Of a stretch of 11,191 nucleotides of DNA, positions 1 to 4,981 are shown in pieces; the stretch's first letter is position 1; each line of letters opens with the position of its first letter. Both the position numbers and the translations under genes were made by a program. The notes below the pieces were generated by a model. It saw nothing but the letters and a program-made list of their open reading frames with translations, was not told the DNA's origin and ran no database searches. This stretch comes from UBA287 sp034190325. GTDB taxonomy: Archaea > Thermoplasmatota > UBA186 > UBA287. The stretch spans positions 1 through 11,191 of the forward strand of contig JAXHST010000113.1 of assembly GCA_034190325.1 (NCBI GenBank), in the 5' to 3' direction.

Positions 1-325
1 GGTCATAGGTCGCGACTATGTTCTGTATGGTTATCTTCGGGTTTTCATTCACCATTACACCCATCGAGTTAAGCTTCTCTATCAGTTTTTTTACCGCGGT
101 GTGAACATCCTCAACGCTCTTTGCTCCCGTGCAGTTCGCTTTTCCGCTCCTGAAGAGGAGTGTCGCTGTCTTTGGCTCACTTATCCTGAACACAAGTCCT
201 GGGAACTGTTCGGGCTCATACTCCACATTCTCCGGCGCCTCTCTATTTATCTTATCCAGATCCAGCTTATCCGCCAGGTTCACCGATGCCACTATGTTCT
301 CTACCTTTACTTCGTCTTTTTCCAT
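1..325 (-). CDS. tbp: TATA-box-binding protein (TBP), 5' part, runs off the left edge
   Basis: General transcription factor that binds TATA boxes and, with TFB, recruits RNA polymerase. The visible 108 residues hold a short N-terminal extension, a complete first TBP repeat, and the start of the second. Seen: the motif VKVENIVASVNLADKLDLDK opens repeat 1; FPGLVFRISEPKTATLLFRS and GKANCTGAKS form its core; KITIQNIVATYD (residues about 97-108) opens repeat 2. The family is usually about 180-185 residues, so roughly 75 residues lie outside the window. The ATG at 325-323 is chosen because a GGAGGTAA-like SD lies at 331-338. It is only 17 nt below the 3' end of the tRNA-Pro gene on the same strand, so the two probably share a transcript. 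Identity is very secure. Confidence 0.96.
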   Translation of the reverse strand, partial: MEKDEVKVENIVASVNLADKLDLDKINREAPENVEYEPEQFPGLVFRISEPKTATLLFRSGKANCTGAKSVEDVHTAVKKLIEKLNSMGVMVNENPKITIQNIVATYD

Positions 326-330
326 TTTTT

Positions 331-339
331 TTACCTCCT
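331..339 (-). promoter_or_regulatory. Ribosome binding site of tbp
   Basis: The minus strand reads AAGGAGGTAA just ahead of the tbp ATG. It occupies nearly all of the 16-nt gap between the tRNA-Pro 3' end (342) and the tbp start (325). If tRNase Z cleaves after the discriminator base, the remaining tbp leader would be little more than this SD. Confidence 0.75.
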
Positions 340-341
340 TA

Positions 342-414
342 TGGGGCTGCCCAGATTTGAACTGGGGTTTCCAGCACCCCAAGCTGGGAGGATACCAAGC
401 TACCCTACAGCCCC
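342..414 (-). tRNA. tRNA-Pro (anticodon GGG)
   Basis: The gene folds as a full cloverleaf with no intron. Acceptor stem GGGGCTG (414-408) pairs with CAGCCCC (349-343). The D arm contains GGGTAGCTTGGTATCC. The anticodon arm is CCAGC/GCTGG (387-371) around loop TTGGGGT, with anticodon GGG at 380-378. The T arm is CCCAG-TTCAAAT-CTGGG (366-350). The discriminator is A at 342, and CCA is not encoded. The TGGGG loop and the sequence as a whole match archaeal tRNA-Pro. A TATA element at 438-445 is centred about 27 bp upstream of the 5' end. Confidence 0.96.
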
Positions 415-437
415 TGAAAAGTAATAGCTTTTTAAAG

Positions 438-445
438 TTTATATA
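438..445. promoter_or_regulatory. Shared TATA box for divergent tRNA-Pro/tbp and DUF123 gene
   Basis: The plus strand reads TTTATATA (minus strand TATATAAA). Its centre (441.5) is about 27 bp from the tRNA 5' end (414) on one side and 27 bp from the GTG start at 469 on the other. One element could therefore set both start sites. A second copy, TTTATATA at 452-459, also faces rightward and would start transcription near 481, inside the gene. Inferred from position only. Confidence 0.6.
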
Positions 446-468
446 CTTTGCTTTATATACTATGCAAG

Positions 469-861
469 GTGATCACCTATGTCCTTTTGATAGAGCTCCA
501 GAGAACGAAAGAGATAGAGGTGGGAAAGCTCGGGGTGCTCAGATTCAAAAAAGGATATTATGCCTACGTTGGCTCAGCAAAGAGGAATATGCGGCAAAGG
601 CTTGAGAGGCACATGAGAGAGGAGAAAAAGCTCCACTGGCACATAGATTATCTGTTGAGGGAAAGTGAAATAGAGGAGATATTCCTGAGCGAAAAAGAAG
701 AGTGCGAGGTCGCAAAGGCTTTTTCTCCTTTTTACTCCGTTCCAGGCTTCGGATGCAGTGACTGCTCATGCGGGAGTCATCTGTTCTATTCGGAGGATCT
801 CAGGGGATTAGAGGCTGTATTATCAGAAAATTATTTATACTATGCGCAACATAATAGATAA
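469..861 (+). CDS. DUF123-family GIY-YIG nuclease-like protein
   Basis: A 130-residue protein of the archaeal/bacterial DUF123 group, a compact GIY-YIG endonuclease-like fold with a C-terminal Cys cluster. Seen: the GIY-YIG core as GYYAYVGS (residues 29-36); a basic helix with RQRLERHMR (42-50); the conserved KLHWHIDYLL (54-63); a CSDCSC cluster (96-101) followed by SHLFY. The cellular role of the family is not established; DNA repair or structure-specific cleavage is a guess from the fold. I chose GTG at 469 rather than the longer TTG at 448. The family begins near YVLLIEL, and a TATA box centred at 441.5 would place the transcript start at the GTG itself, so the gene is probably leaderless. 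The stop at 859-861 overlaps the promoter region of the next gene. Confidence 0.87.
   Translation: MITYVLLIELQRTKEIEVGKLGVLRFKKGYYAYVGSAKRNMRQRLERHMREEKKLHWHIDYLLRESEIEEIFLSEKEECEVAKAFSPFYSVPGFGCSDCSCGSHLFYSEDLRGLEAVLSENYLYYAQHNR
831..840 (+). promoter_or_regulatory. Promoter of the Met-rich small protein gene
   Basis: TTATTTATAC lies inside the last codons of the DUF123 gene. Its centre near 836 predicts a start near 861. That leaves a short leader holding the SD AGGTGAT (863-869) just ahead of ATG 873. Confidence 0.5.
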
Positions 862-872
862 TAGGTGATAAG

Positions 873-1073
873 ATGTACATCGAAATGTTGATGGCAATGT
901 TCCAGGTTGCCTGGATGGGATGCGTGACAACAGGGTTTGAGATCATGATAGACATGTTATACATGTGTTACGACACCTTCTGGATGGGAGTCCTCGGGAA
1001 TATGTGCGATGCTATCATAAGCATTCCAGTGATAGGCCCAATGTTTGACACAATGTGGGGAATGATCGCTTAA
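873..1073 (+). CDS. Unrecognised Met-rich acidic small protein (66 aa)
   Basis: I do not recognise a family. It has 13 Met in 66 residues (about 20%), three Cys (17, 32, 45), three Trp (14, 37, 62), six acidic residues, and no Lys, Arg or His at all, giving net charge about -6. A loose unit occurs three times: MFQVAWMG (9-16), CYDTFWMG (32-39) and MFDTMWGM (57-64), spaced 23 and 25 residues apart. The chain is hydrophobic with scattered acids, so membrane association or peripheral amphipathic helices are plausible. No cleavable signal peptide is evident, because there is no basic N-region. Support for a real gene: perfect SD AGGTGAT, its own TATA box, a clean ATG-TAA frame, and an oligo-T terminator after the stop. 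It sits alone between a nuclease-like gene and convergent trmJ. Soft ligands (Met, Cys) could bind Cu(I)/Ag(I) or act as an oxidant sink, but that is speculation. Confidence 0.72.
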   Translation: MYIEMLMAMFQVAWMGCVTTGFEIMIDMLYMCYDTFWMGVLGNMCDAIISIPVIGPMFDTMWGMIA

Positions 1074-1085
1074 ACATCCCCTTCC

Positions 1086-1109
1086 CTTTTTTTGTTTTGT
1101 TTTATTTTT
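1086..1109 (+). terminator. Oligo-T terminator after the small protein gene
   Basis: A 24-nt stretch made almost wholly of T, with several T-runs broken by single G or A. It starts about 13 nt after the stop codon at 1073. Runs of T on the coding strand are the usual archaeal terminator. It overlaps the end of convergent trmJ (stop 1104-1102). Confidence 0.6.
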
Positions 1110-1809
1110 CATTCTCCACATCCAGTTTCTTCTCAATATCCTTTATCACTCCCATGAATGTGTAAAATTCCCATTTTGTCAGCATTGCCCTGCCTGCGAG
1201 CCTTTTAAACATGGCATCTGTCTTCTTTTTCTTGTGCTCTTTATAGTCTATGAGATCCAGCAAAGATGCGAAGGTCTCATAAAATTTCTCTCTCTCAAAA
1301 TCGCTCGCTCTCTCTCTTGCCTCAATGTTGAGATCGTACCCGGCTGATAGCTCATACAGCACTATTGCGCATGCATGAGATAGATTCATCGATGGGTACT
1401 CCTTGCTTGTCGGTATGTATATTATAGAATCACACAGCGCCACTTCTCTGTTAACCAGACCAAAATCTTCTCTACCGAATGCTATGCCCACATCGCCAGA
1501 AAAACCCTTTACCTTCTCTGCAAACTCTTTCAGCACCATGAAATTCCTGGCAGGGTTTTTCTTTGTCTCTGAAATATCGCTCGATGTCCCGGCTACATGG
1601 CTTAGCCCCCTTACCGCATCCTCAAAAGAACCATAGATCTCTGCTTTTTCCAGTGTGTCTTTTGCATGCACAGCCCTCCTGAAAGCCTCGTCTCCCAGCT
1701 CTGGTGGATTGACAATAGCAAGGCTCTTAAAGCCAAAGTTGTCCATAACTCTGGCTATAGCGCCGATGTTCCCCTGGTTTTTTGGCTCTACCAGGATTAT
1801 CTTTATCAT
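1102..1809 (-). CDS. trmJ: tRNA 2'-O-methyltransferase, TrmJ type (SPOUT/SpoU family)
   Basis: A SAM-dependent methyltransferase of the trefoil-knot SPOUT class. TrmJ members methylate the ribose of nucleotide 32 in tRNA anticodon loops. Seen in 235 residues: the N-terminal RNA-binding motif VEPKNQGNIGAIARVMDNFG (8-27), the SAM-site segment GIAFGREDFGL (109-119), and the knot motif PSMNLSHACAIVLYEL (139-154). These are the three classic SpoU motifs in order. The C-terminal 75 residues are helical and charged, as in TrmJ dimer-forming extensions. Start ATG at 1809 is preceded by AAGGTGG (1821-1815). This SD is hybrid: the AAGG half comes from an inserted element and the GTGG half is ancestral. 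The gene originally abutted the upstream membrane-protein gene. Confidence 0.93.
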   Translation of the reverse strand: MIKIILVEPKNQGNIGAIARVMDNFGFKSLAIVNPPELGDEAFRRAVHAKDTLEKAEIYGSFEDAVRGLSHVAGTSSDISETKKNPARNFMVLKEFAEKVKGFSGDVGIAFGREDFGLVNREVALCDSIIYIPTSKEYPSMNLSHACAIVLYELSAGYDLNIEARERASDFEREKFYETFASLLDLIDYKEHKKKKTDAMFKRLAGRAMLTKWEFYTFMGVIKDIEKKLDVENEK

Positions 1810-1828
1810 CTATACCACCTTAAGGAGA

Positions 1829-1848
1829 CCCCGTCTTTTAAGACGGGG
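1829..1848 (+). repeat. Left-end hairpin of the IS605-like remnant
   Basis: A perfect 9-bp stem (1829-1837 with 1840-1848) and a 2-nt loop. It lies only about 20 nt upstream of the trmJ start codon, so it would also sit in the trmJ leader if transcription starts inside the element. Confidence 0.8.
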
Positions 1849-1881
1849 AGGAATTGAGAGAAACCTGTAAATACTCTCACG

Positions 1882-1889
1882 TATATAAA
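1882..1889. promoter_or_regulatory. TATA box inside the remnant, usable in both directions
   Basis: TATATAAA on the plus strand (TTTATATA on minus). Rightward it predicts a start near 1911, just ahead of the hairpin-rich part. Leftward it predicts a start near 1859, which would give trmJ a leader of about 50 nt containing the left-end hairpin. Position-based inference. Confidence 0.45.
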
Positions 1890-1910
1890 GATATAAGGAG
1901 AAGGGGAGAG

Positions 1911-2070
1911 AAGGAAGAGTCTCTGTTGGAGCGGAGAGATCTCCAGTCTTCCAACAGACGAGTGCCTGTAAACGCACTTTTGTGTTCCAATGGTGGTTTT
2001 GGGTTTTGTGCTGTGCATGATAACTCAACTCCTAAGGAAAGCCCCCTGCTTTAGCTGGGGGTAGTTTACT
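1911..2070 (+). ncRNA. Candidate omega RNA (reRNA)-like transcript of an orphan TnpB-type element
   Basis: From the predicted start near 1911 the plus strand can fold as consecutive stems. TCTGTTGGA (1922-1930) pairs with TCCAACAGA (1950-1958), enclosing GGAGA/TCTCC (1933-1937/1940-1944). AGTGC (1961-1965) pairs with GCACT (1974-1978). The right-end hairpin (2042-2061, one T-T mismatch) closes the series. In known TnpB systems the guide RNA overlaps the 3' end of tnpB, ends with the right-end hairpin, and takes the flanking DNA as guide. Here the flank starting near 2070 would be the guide, and no TnpB is present in the window. Expression is not shown. Confidence 0.4.
2042..2061 (+). repeat. 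Right-end hairpin of the IS605-like remnant
   Basis: CCCCC(T)GCT-TT-AGC(T)GGGGG: eight Watson-Crick pairs with one T-T mismatch at 2047/2056. The mismatch suggests decay or a compensating change not yet made. TAGTTTAC follows, matching the conserved edge of this element class. Confidence 0.8.
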
Positions 2071-2434
2071 CCTTGATTTTCAGCTCCTTCTTCCTTTTGT
2101 CCACTATCTCTTTATACTTCCTTGGCAACCCTGTTAAAAGTCTGTATATCTCCTTCTCATTCTTAACGAACTCGGATCTCTTTTTGCTATAGACGAGCGC
2201 TTTAAACCTCCTTCTTCTCCATATCCCATCACCCAGATAGTACGCACCCGCTATGAGAACCACTATTGAGATTATGAGAACCCACCACCACCAGTCACCA
2301 ATATCTTTAAAAAGAGGCACCTCTCCTTCATAGAAAAGAGCATAAGCGGAGATCCCTGTGAAGATAGCTCCAGCCACAGTGCCTGTTATTCCCAGAGGCA
2401 ACTTAAGAACATTGCCTATTTCTCTAAGGTTCAT
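2066..2434 (-). CDS. Small two-TM membrane protein, C-terminus altered by insertion
   Basis: A 122-residue protein of unknown function. Seen: two hydrophobic segments (about residues 13-34 and 48-68) separated by a short acidic loop and a WWWW run (49-52). A strongly basic block GIWRRRRFKALVYSKKR follows, then a charged, probably helical cytoplasmic tail. Layout and size resemble archaeal DUF3198-like two-TM proteins, but that is only a suggestion. The TAA stop (2068-2066) is supplied by the right end of the IS605-like remnant. Without it the frame would read on through Val-Val to a TAG abutting trmJ, so the ancestral protein was only two residues longer. A minus-strand TATA-like AATATTAA (2456-2463) is 25 bp ahead of ATG 2434 and suggests a leaderless start. 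It probably formed an operon with trmJ. Confidence 0.75.
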   Translation of the reverse strand: MNLREIGNVLKLPLGITGTVAGAIFTGISAYALFYEGEVPLFKDIGDWWWWVLIISIVVLIAGAYYLGDGIWRRRRFKALVYSKKRSEFVKNEKEIYRLLTGLPRKYKEIVDKRKKELKIKE

Positions 2435-2455
2435 GGGTATAAAAGGGCATTCTTC

Positions 2456-2463
2456 TTAATATT
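2456..2463 (-). promoter_or_regulatory. Promoter of the two-TM protein / trmJ operon
   Basis: Minus-strand AATATTAA, centre about 25 bp from ATG 2434, consistent with a leaderless transcript. A plus-strand TATAAAAG (2438-2445) lies in the same gap and could start rightward transcription near 2467. Confidence 0.45.
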
Positions 2464-2525
2464 TTTTGACTTTTTATCTCGCATACTGCGCAATAGATTT
2501 TAATCGATGCAGCACAATATTCATC

Positions 2526-3230
2526 GTGCGCTTCAAAGAGCTCGATGCCCTCAGAGGTTCTGCTGTGCTGGCGATGATCGTTTTCCACGCATTCTATGAT
2601 CTTGATTTCACAGGCTCTATAGATATAGATCTATCTTCAGGTTTCTGGTGGTTTTTCCCAAGAGCAATAGCCTCGGTGTTCATATTTGTTGCAGGGATCT
2701 CCCTTTCTCTCAGCTACTCCTCCGGCAGAGTGGATCCCATGCAATATTTCATCAGAGGTGTGAAGCTCTTCGGTATAGGGATCGTTATAACGTGCGTTAC
2801 CTACATCTTTGCCCCTCACGCTTACATACGTTTCGGTATTCTTCACTTCATCGGCATTGCTACAATGTTAGCATTTCCTTTTTTAAAACGCAGCAGCCTC
2901 TTAAACATAATCCTGGGTGTGCTCTCCATAATCGCTGGGTTCTGGCTTAAGGGTGTATATGCTTCTTATCCATACCTTCTCTGGCTCGGTGTCAAGCCCT
3001 ATTCATTTTACACCCTGGATTACTTCCCCATTCTCCCATGGTTCGGGGCTATTCTCTTTGGCATAGCCGCAGGCAACTTTTTTTATCCACAGCATAAGAG
3101 GAGATGGGATATAAGAGAAACAGAAGCATTAGAGCCTCTAGCAATCATGGGTAGCCATTCCCTGCTCATATACCTGTTGCACCAGCCAATCCTGCTATTC
3201 CTTATATCTCTTCTTGAAAAAGTAATATAA
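2526..3230 (+). CDS. DUF1624 / heparan-alpha-glucosaminide acetyltransferase-like membrane protein
   Basis: A polytopic membrane protein of the DUF1624 group, whose members resemble the catalytic domain of acyltransferases such as HGSNAT. The substrate here is unknown. Seen in 234 residues: the N-terminal signature RFKELDALRG (2-11) and MIVFHAFYDL, with a conserved His inside TM1; seven or so hydrophobic segments; and a C-terminal GSHSLLIYLLHQPILLF motif typical of the family. GTG at 2526 is chosen over an upstream in-frame TTG (2466). The conserved domain begins one residue after it, and a TATA-like TTTTAATC (2498-2505) lies 25 bp ahead, giving a leaderless start. The TAA stop (3228-3230) overlaps the TATA box of the next gene. 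Confidence 0.86.
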   Translation: MRFKELDALRGSAVLAMIVFHAFYDLDFTGSIDIDLSSGFWWFFPRAIASVFIFVAGISLSLSYSSGRVDPMQYFIRGVKLFGIGIVITCVTYIFAPHAYIRFGILHFIGIATMLAFPFLKRSSLLNIILGVLSIIAGFWLKGVYASYPYLLWLGVKPYSFYTLDYFPILPWFGAILFGIAAGNFFYPQHKRRWDIRETEALEPLAIMGSHSLLIYLLHQPILLFLISLLEKVI

Positions 3231-3231
3231 A
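3224..3231 (+). promoter_or_regulatory. TATA box of the DUF1614 gene
   Basis: AATATAAA overlaps the stop codon of the preceding gene. Its centre is 26.5 bp from ATG 3254, so the predicted start coincides with the initiation codon. No SD precedes this ATG. Confidence 0.6.
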
Positions 3232-3253
3232 TGGGATAAAACATAGCGCCATT

Positions 3254-3958
3254 ATGGATCGTCCGATATATCCTCCGGTTGTGCTTCCATTTCTCCTATT
3301 TCTGCTATTCTTCGGATTCCTGTTCTTCTTTATTTTTGCATCTGCTGTTAATGCCGTTTTTACAGCTCTTGGTCTCCCGCCATGGACAGCTTATGCGCTC
3401 TTCATCACTTCCCTCGCCGGCAGCTTCATAAACATACCAATGAAAACCATTGAGGTTGAAGAAGTGAGGTATAAAGTGGATACTTTCCTGGGCAGGCTGT
3501 ATCCTGTTAGAATCGTTGAGCCTGCATCAAGAAAAACAACCATAGCCATAAACCTTGGGGGGGCTATCATACCGATCGCTATTTCCTCTTATGTCCTCAT
3601 CGAAAAAGCCTACGGGTGGCCCAGTTTTCTGCTGGCCACTATTCTGATGATCACGATATGTTATTCTTTTGCAAGGGTCGTTCCTGGGGTCGGGATCGTT
3701 ATGCCCAATTTCATACCCCCGATCTCTGCATGCTTTATCGCTTTATTTGCTTCCCTGCTGTTTGGTTGTCTTGAGCTCGCGCCTTTCGTAGCATATTTTT
3801 CTGGTGTAATCGGAACATTAGCTGGCGCAGATCTTCTGAACTTGAAAAAGATCTCAAAGCTTGGAGCGAGAATGGTGAGCATAGGGGGTGCAGGAACGTT
3901 TGATGGCATTTTCATAACCGGCATTTTTTCAGTCTTGCTAACAACATTGCTTGTGTGA
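3254..3958 (+). CDS. DUF1614 family integral membrane protein
   Basis: A 234-residue polytopic protein of unknown function found in bacteria and archaea. Seen: a Phe/Leu-rich first TM after a proline-bearing N-terminus (IYPPVVLP); a conserved cytoplasmic segment with INIPMKTIE (59-67); several TM helices; and the family hallmark MVSIGGAGTFDGIFITGI near the C-terminus (about 205-222). The hallmark Gly-rich loop with Asp and the earlier LGGAIIP suggest a re-entrant or intramembrane functional site, but no activity is assigned. The gene is probably leaderless. It converges on the next gene, and the two stop codons are within one small hairpin. Confidence 0.9.
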   Translation: MDRPIYPPVVLPFLLFLLFFGFLFFFIFASAVNAVFTALGLPPWTAYALFITSLAGSFINIPMKTIEVEEVRYKVDTFLGRLYPVRIVEPASRKTTIAINLGGAIIPIAISSYVLIEKAYGWPSFLLATILMITICYSFARVVPGVGIVMPNFIPPISACFIALFASLLFGCLELAPFVAYFSGVIGTLAGADLLNLKKISKLGARMVSIGGAGTFDGIFITGIFSVLLTTLLV

Positions 3959-3972
3959 TCCTGCGGGTCACA
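3954..3972. terminator. Hairpin spanning two convergent stop codons
   Basis: TGTGATCC (3954-3961) pairs with GGGTCACA (3965-3972) around a TGC loop: eight pairs including one T-G. It contains the TGA of the rightward gene (3956-3958) and the TGA of the leftward gene (3970-3968) at mirrored places. No T-run follows closely, so its role as a terminator is uncertain. Confidence 0.35.
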
Positions 3973-4672
3973 ATCTCAAAATTTTCCTGAACCATGCAGG
4001 CATGGTAAAACCGGAGTAAAGAAAAAACATTGCAATGAATATCAGTATGCGCCTTATGTAAAGGAGCGCTCCTGCACCGAAATTCTCCTGGTAATGGATG
4101 AGATAGGAGAGGGCAAAGAAAGAGAGAGATAGCACAATACCTTTTACCTTCTGCTCTTTAGACCTTATCACAATGGTATAGTATATGAGAAATGCTGGAG
4201 CTACAAGAGAGAGACACAGCGTCAGCCACATTGCAGATACTGTGCTTTCATGGCACACGAGCTCGGTTATGCCTCCATAGGCTTCTTTAAACACCGGAGG
4301 GTTAAGAATGATGAGCGCTACGCAATACAGAGTCAGGGCCAGAAATAGAGCCACGAGCCATTTTCCACGTTTGGGGTGTATGGTGAGGGAAGCAAAAGAT
4401 GCGCTGAAGAATGGCGCTGTTGCCTGTGCTATGAAAACACCCAGAGGGACAATGGGGGTCATCATCGCTACGCTGTTCTCCTCTGAAGGAAACCTGAGCA
4501 GAAAGACAAACACGTACAGAATAGCTATAGTTAGGGAGTACAAAGAAAGGAAAAGTGTGGGCAGCAGGAGGTTGTCCCTGTACCTTTTAAACAGCACATA
4601 AAACAGGTAAAAGCACAGAACAGAAATTAGCGCTGTAGAGACATTAACCATTATCATAATCTCAGGATCCAT
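3968..4672 (-). CDS. Unrecognised seven-TM integral membrane protein
   Basis: A 234-residue protein I cannot assign to a family. About seven hydrophobic segments are visible, near residues 8-28, 35-59, 69-92, 105-124, 144-166, 177-193 and 205-225. Short basic loops (FKRYRD, HPKRGKW, RSKEQKVKG) support an N-out, C-in topology. The arrangement resembles 7TM sensor modules that precede histidine kinases, but no kinase or output domain is attached. The start at ATG 4672 follows a minus-strand TATA-like ATATAAAATA (4697-4706). It is single-gene, convergent with DUF1614 and divergent from the small ORF at 4839. Confidence 0.75.
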   Translation of the reverse strand: MDPEIMIMVNVSTALISVLCFYLFYVLFKRYRDNLLLPTLFLSLYSLTIAILYVFVFLLRFPSEENSVAMMTPIVPLGVFIAQATAPFFSASFASLTIHPKRGKWLVALFLALTLYCVALIILNPPVFKEAYGGITELVCHESTVSAMWLTLCLSLVAPAFLIYYTIVIRSKEQKVKGIVLSLSFFALSYLIHYQENFGAGALLYIRRILIFIAMFFLYSGFTMPAWFRKILRL

Positions 4673-4981
4673 AGTTCTTTATGCTTTATTTATTACATAT
4701 TTTATATTGTTTTTGTTTTTTAAATTTTATTTTTGTTAGATGATCAATGCCCAAACCAGATCTTAAACCATAGCTGGACTGCTTTTGTGCTCTCTTCTTG
4801 AGATCATCAATTTAATAAAGGCATAAAACCTGAAAGAGATGAGTATGATGGATCCTTATGCCCCACCATACTCTGCAGATACGATCAAAGGATCGCTGGC
4901 TGTGAGTGTGAGGGCGTATGAACCCCTTATTTAAGGCACTTTGAGATGTTCTAAACCAGCCTGGATAGATGGAGGAATAAT
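4673..4981. other. 309-bp gap with only a weak small-ORF candidate
   Basis: An AT-rich left part (4680-4735) holds promoter-like sequence for the leftward membrane protein. An inverted repeat GATGATC/GATCATC (4740-4746 and 4802-4808) encloses about 55 nt. No tRNA, CRISPR or transposon end is evident. The only coding candidate is the 31-codon ORF at 4839-4934. Confidence 0.5.
4839..4934 (+). CDS. Possible leaderless 31-residue ORF
   Basis: ATG AGT ATG ATG GAT CCT begins a frame ending in TAA at 4932-4934. The product starts MSMMDPYAPPYSADTIKGS. A TATA-like TTTAATAA (4811-4818) is centred 24.5 bp upstream of the ATG, the same geometry seen ahead of recognised genes here. There is no recognised family and no downstream gene on this strand until nikR. 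It could be a real microprotein, a gene remnant or chance. Confidence 0.25.
   Translation: MSMMDPYAPPYSADTIKGSLAVSVRAYEPLI

Larger units (their letters stand above)
1819..2070 (+). mobile_element. 250-bp IS200/IS605-like remnant with no intact transposase or TnpB
   Basis: The left end has a GC hairpin (1829-1848, CCCCGTCTT/AAGACGGGG). The right end has GCCCCCTGCTTTAGCTGGGGG followed by TAGTTTAC (2062-2069). This arrangement is typical of the right end and RNA 3' hairpin of TnpB-bearing IS200/IS605 elements. Both hairpins are preceded by a TAAGGA motif (1821-1826, 2034-2039). Inside, a plus-strand frame continues through to a TAG in the right-end hairpin loop (2052-2054), as tnpB genes often end. 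I take it as a possible tnpB tail, but no TnpB catalytic motif is visible. Removing 250 bp (1819-2068, 1820-2069 or 1821-2070; ends are ambiguous by 2 nt) restores an intact SD and a stop codon touching the trmJ ATG. It is therefore an insertion, probably a non-autonomous derivative mobilised in trans. Confidence 0.7.

Noticed and set aside
129..605. Open frames of 107 and 158 codons on the plus strand at 101-605
   Set aside because: They run antisense through tbp and across the tRNA gene, and the products (Ser/Phe-rich or aromatic strings) match no family.
1806..2028. Minus-strand frames of about 70 codons covering the IS605-like remnant
   Set aside because: They run through both the element hairpin and its junction with trmJ, so they cannot be ancestral genes; composition is non-coding-like.
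1854..2054. Plus-strand 66-codon frame treated as a functional gene
   Set aside because: It lies wholly inside the remnant and ends in the right-end hairpin. I see no TnpB zinc finger or RuvC motif, so at most it holds a tnpB tail.
2466..2525. Upstream TTG start (2466) for the DUF1624 protein
   Set aside because: The extra 20 residues are not family-like, and a TATA-like element inside them fits a leaderless GTG at 2526.
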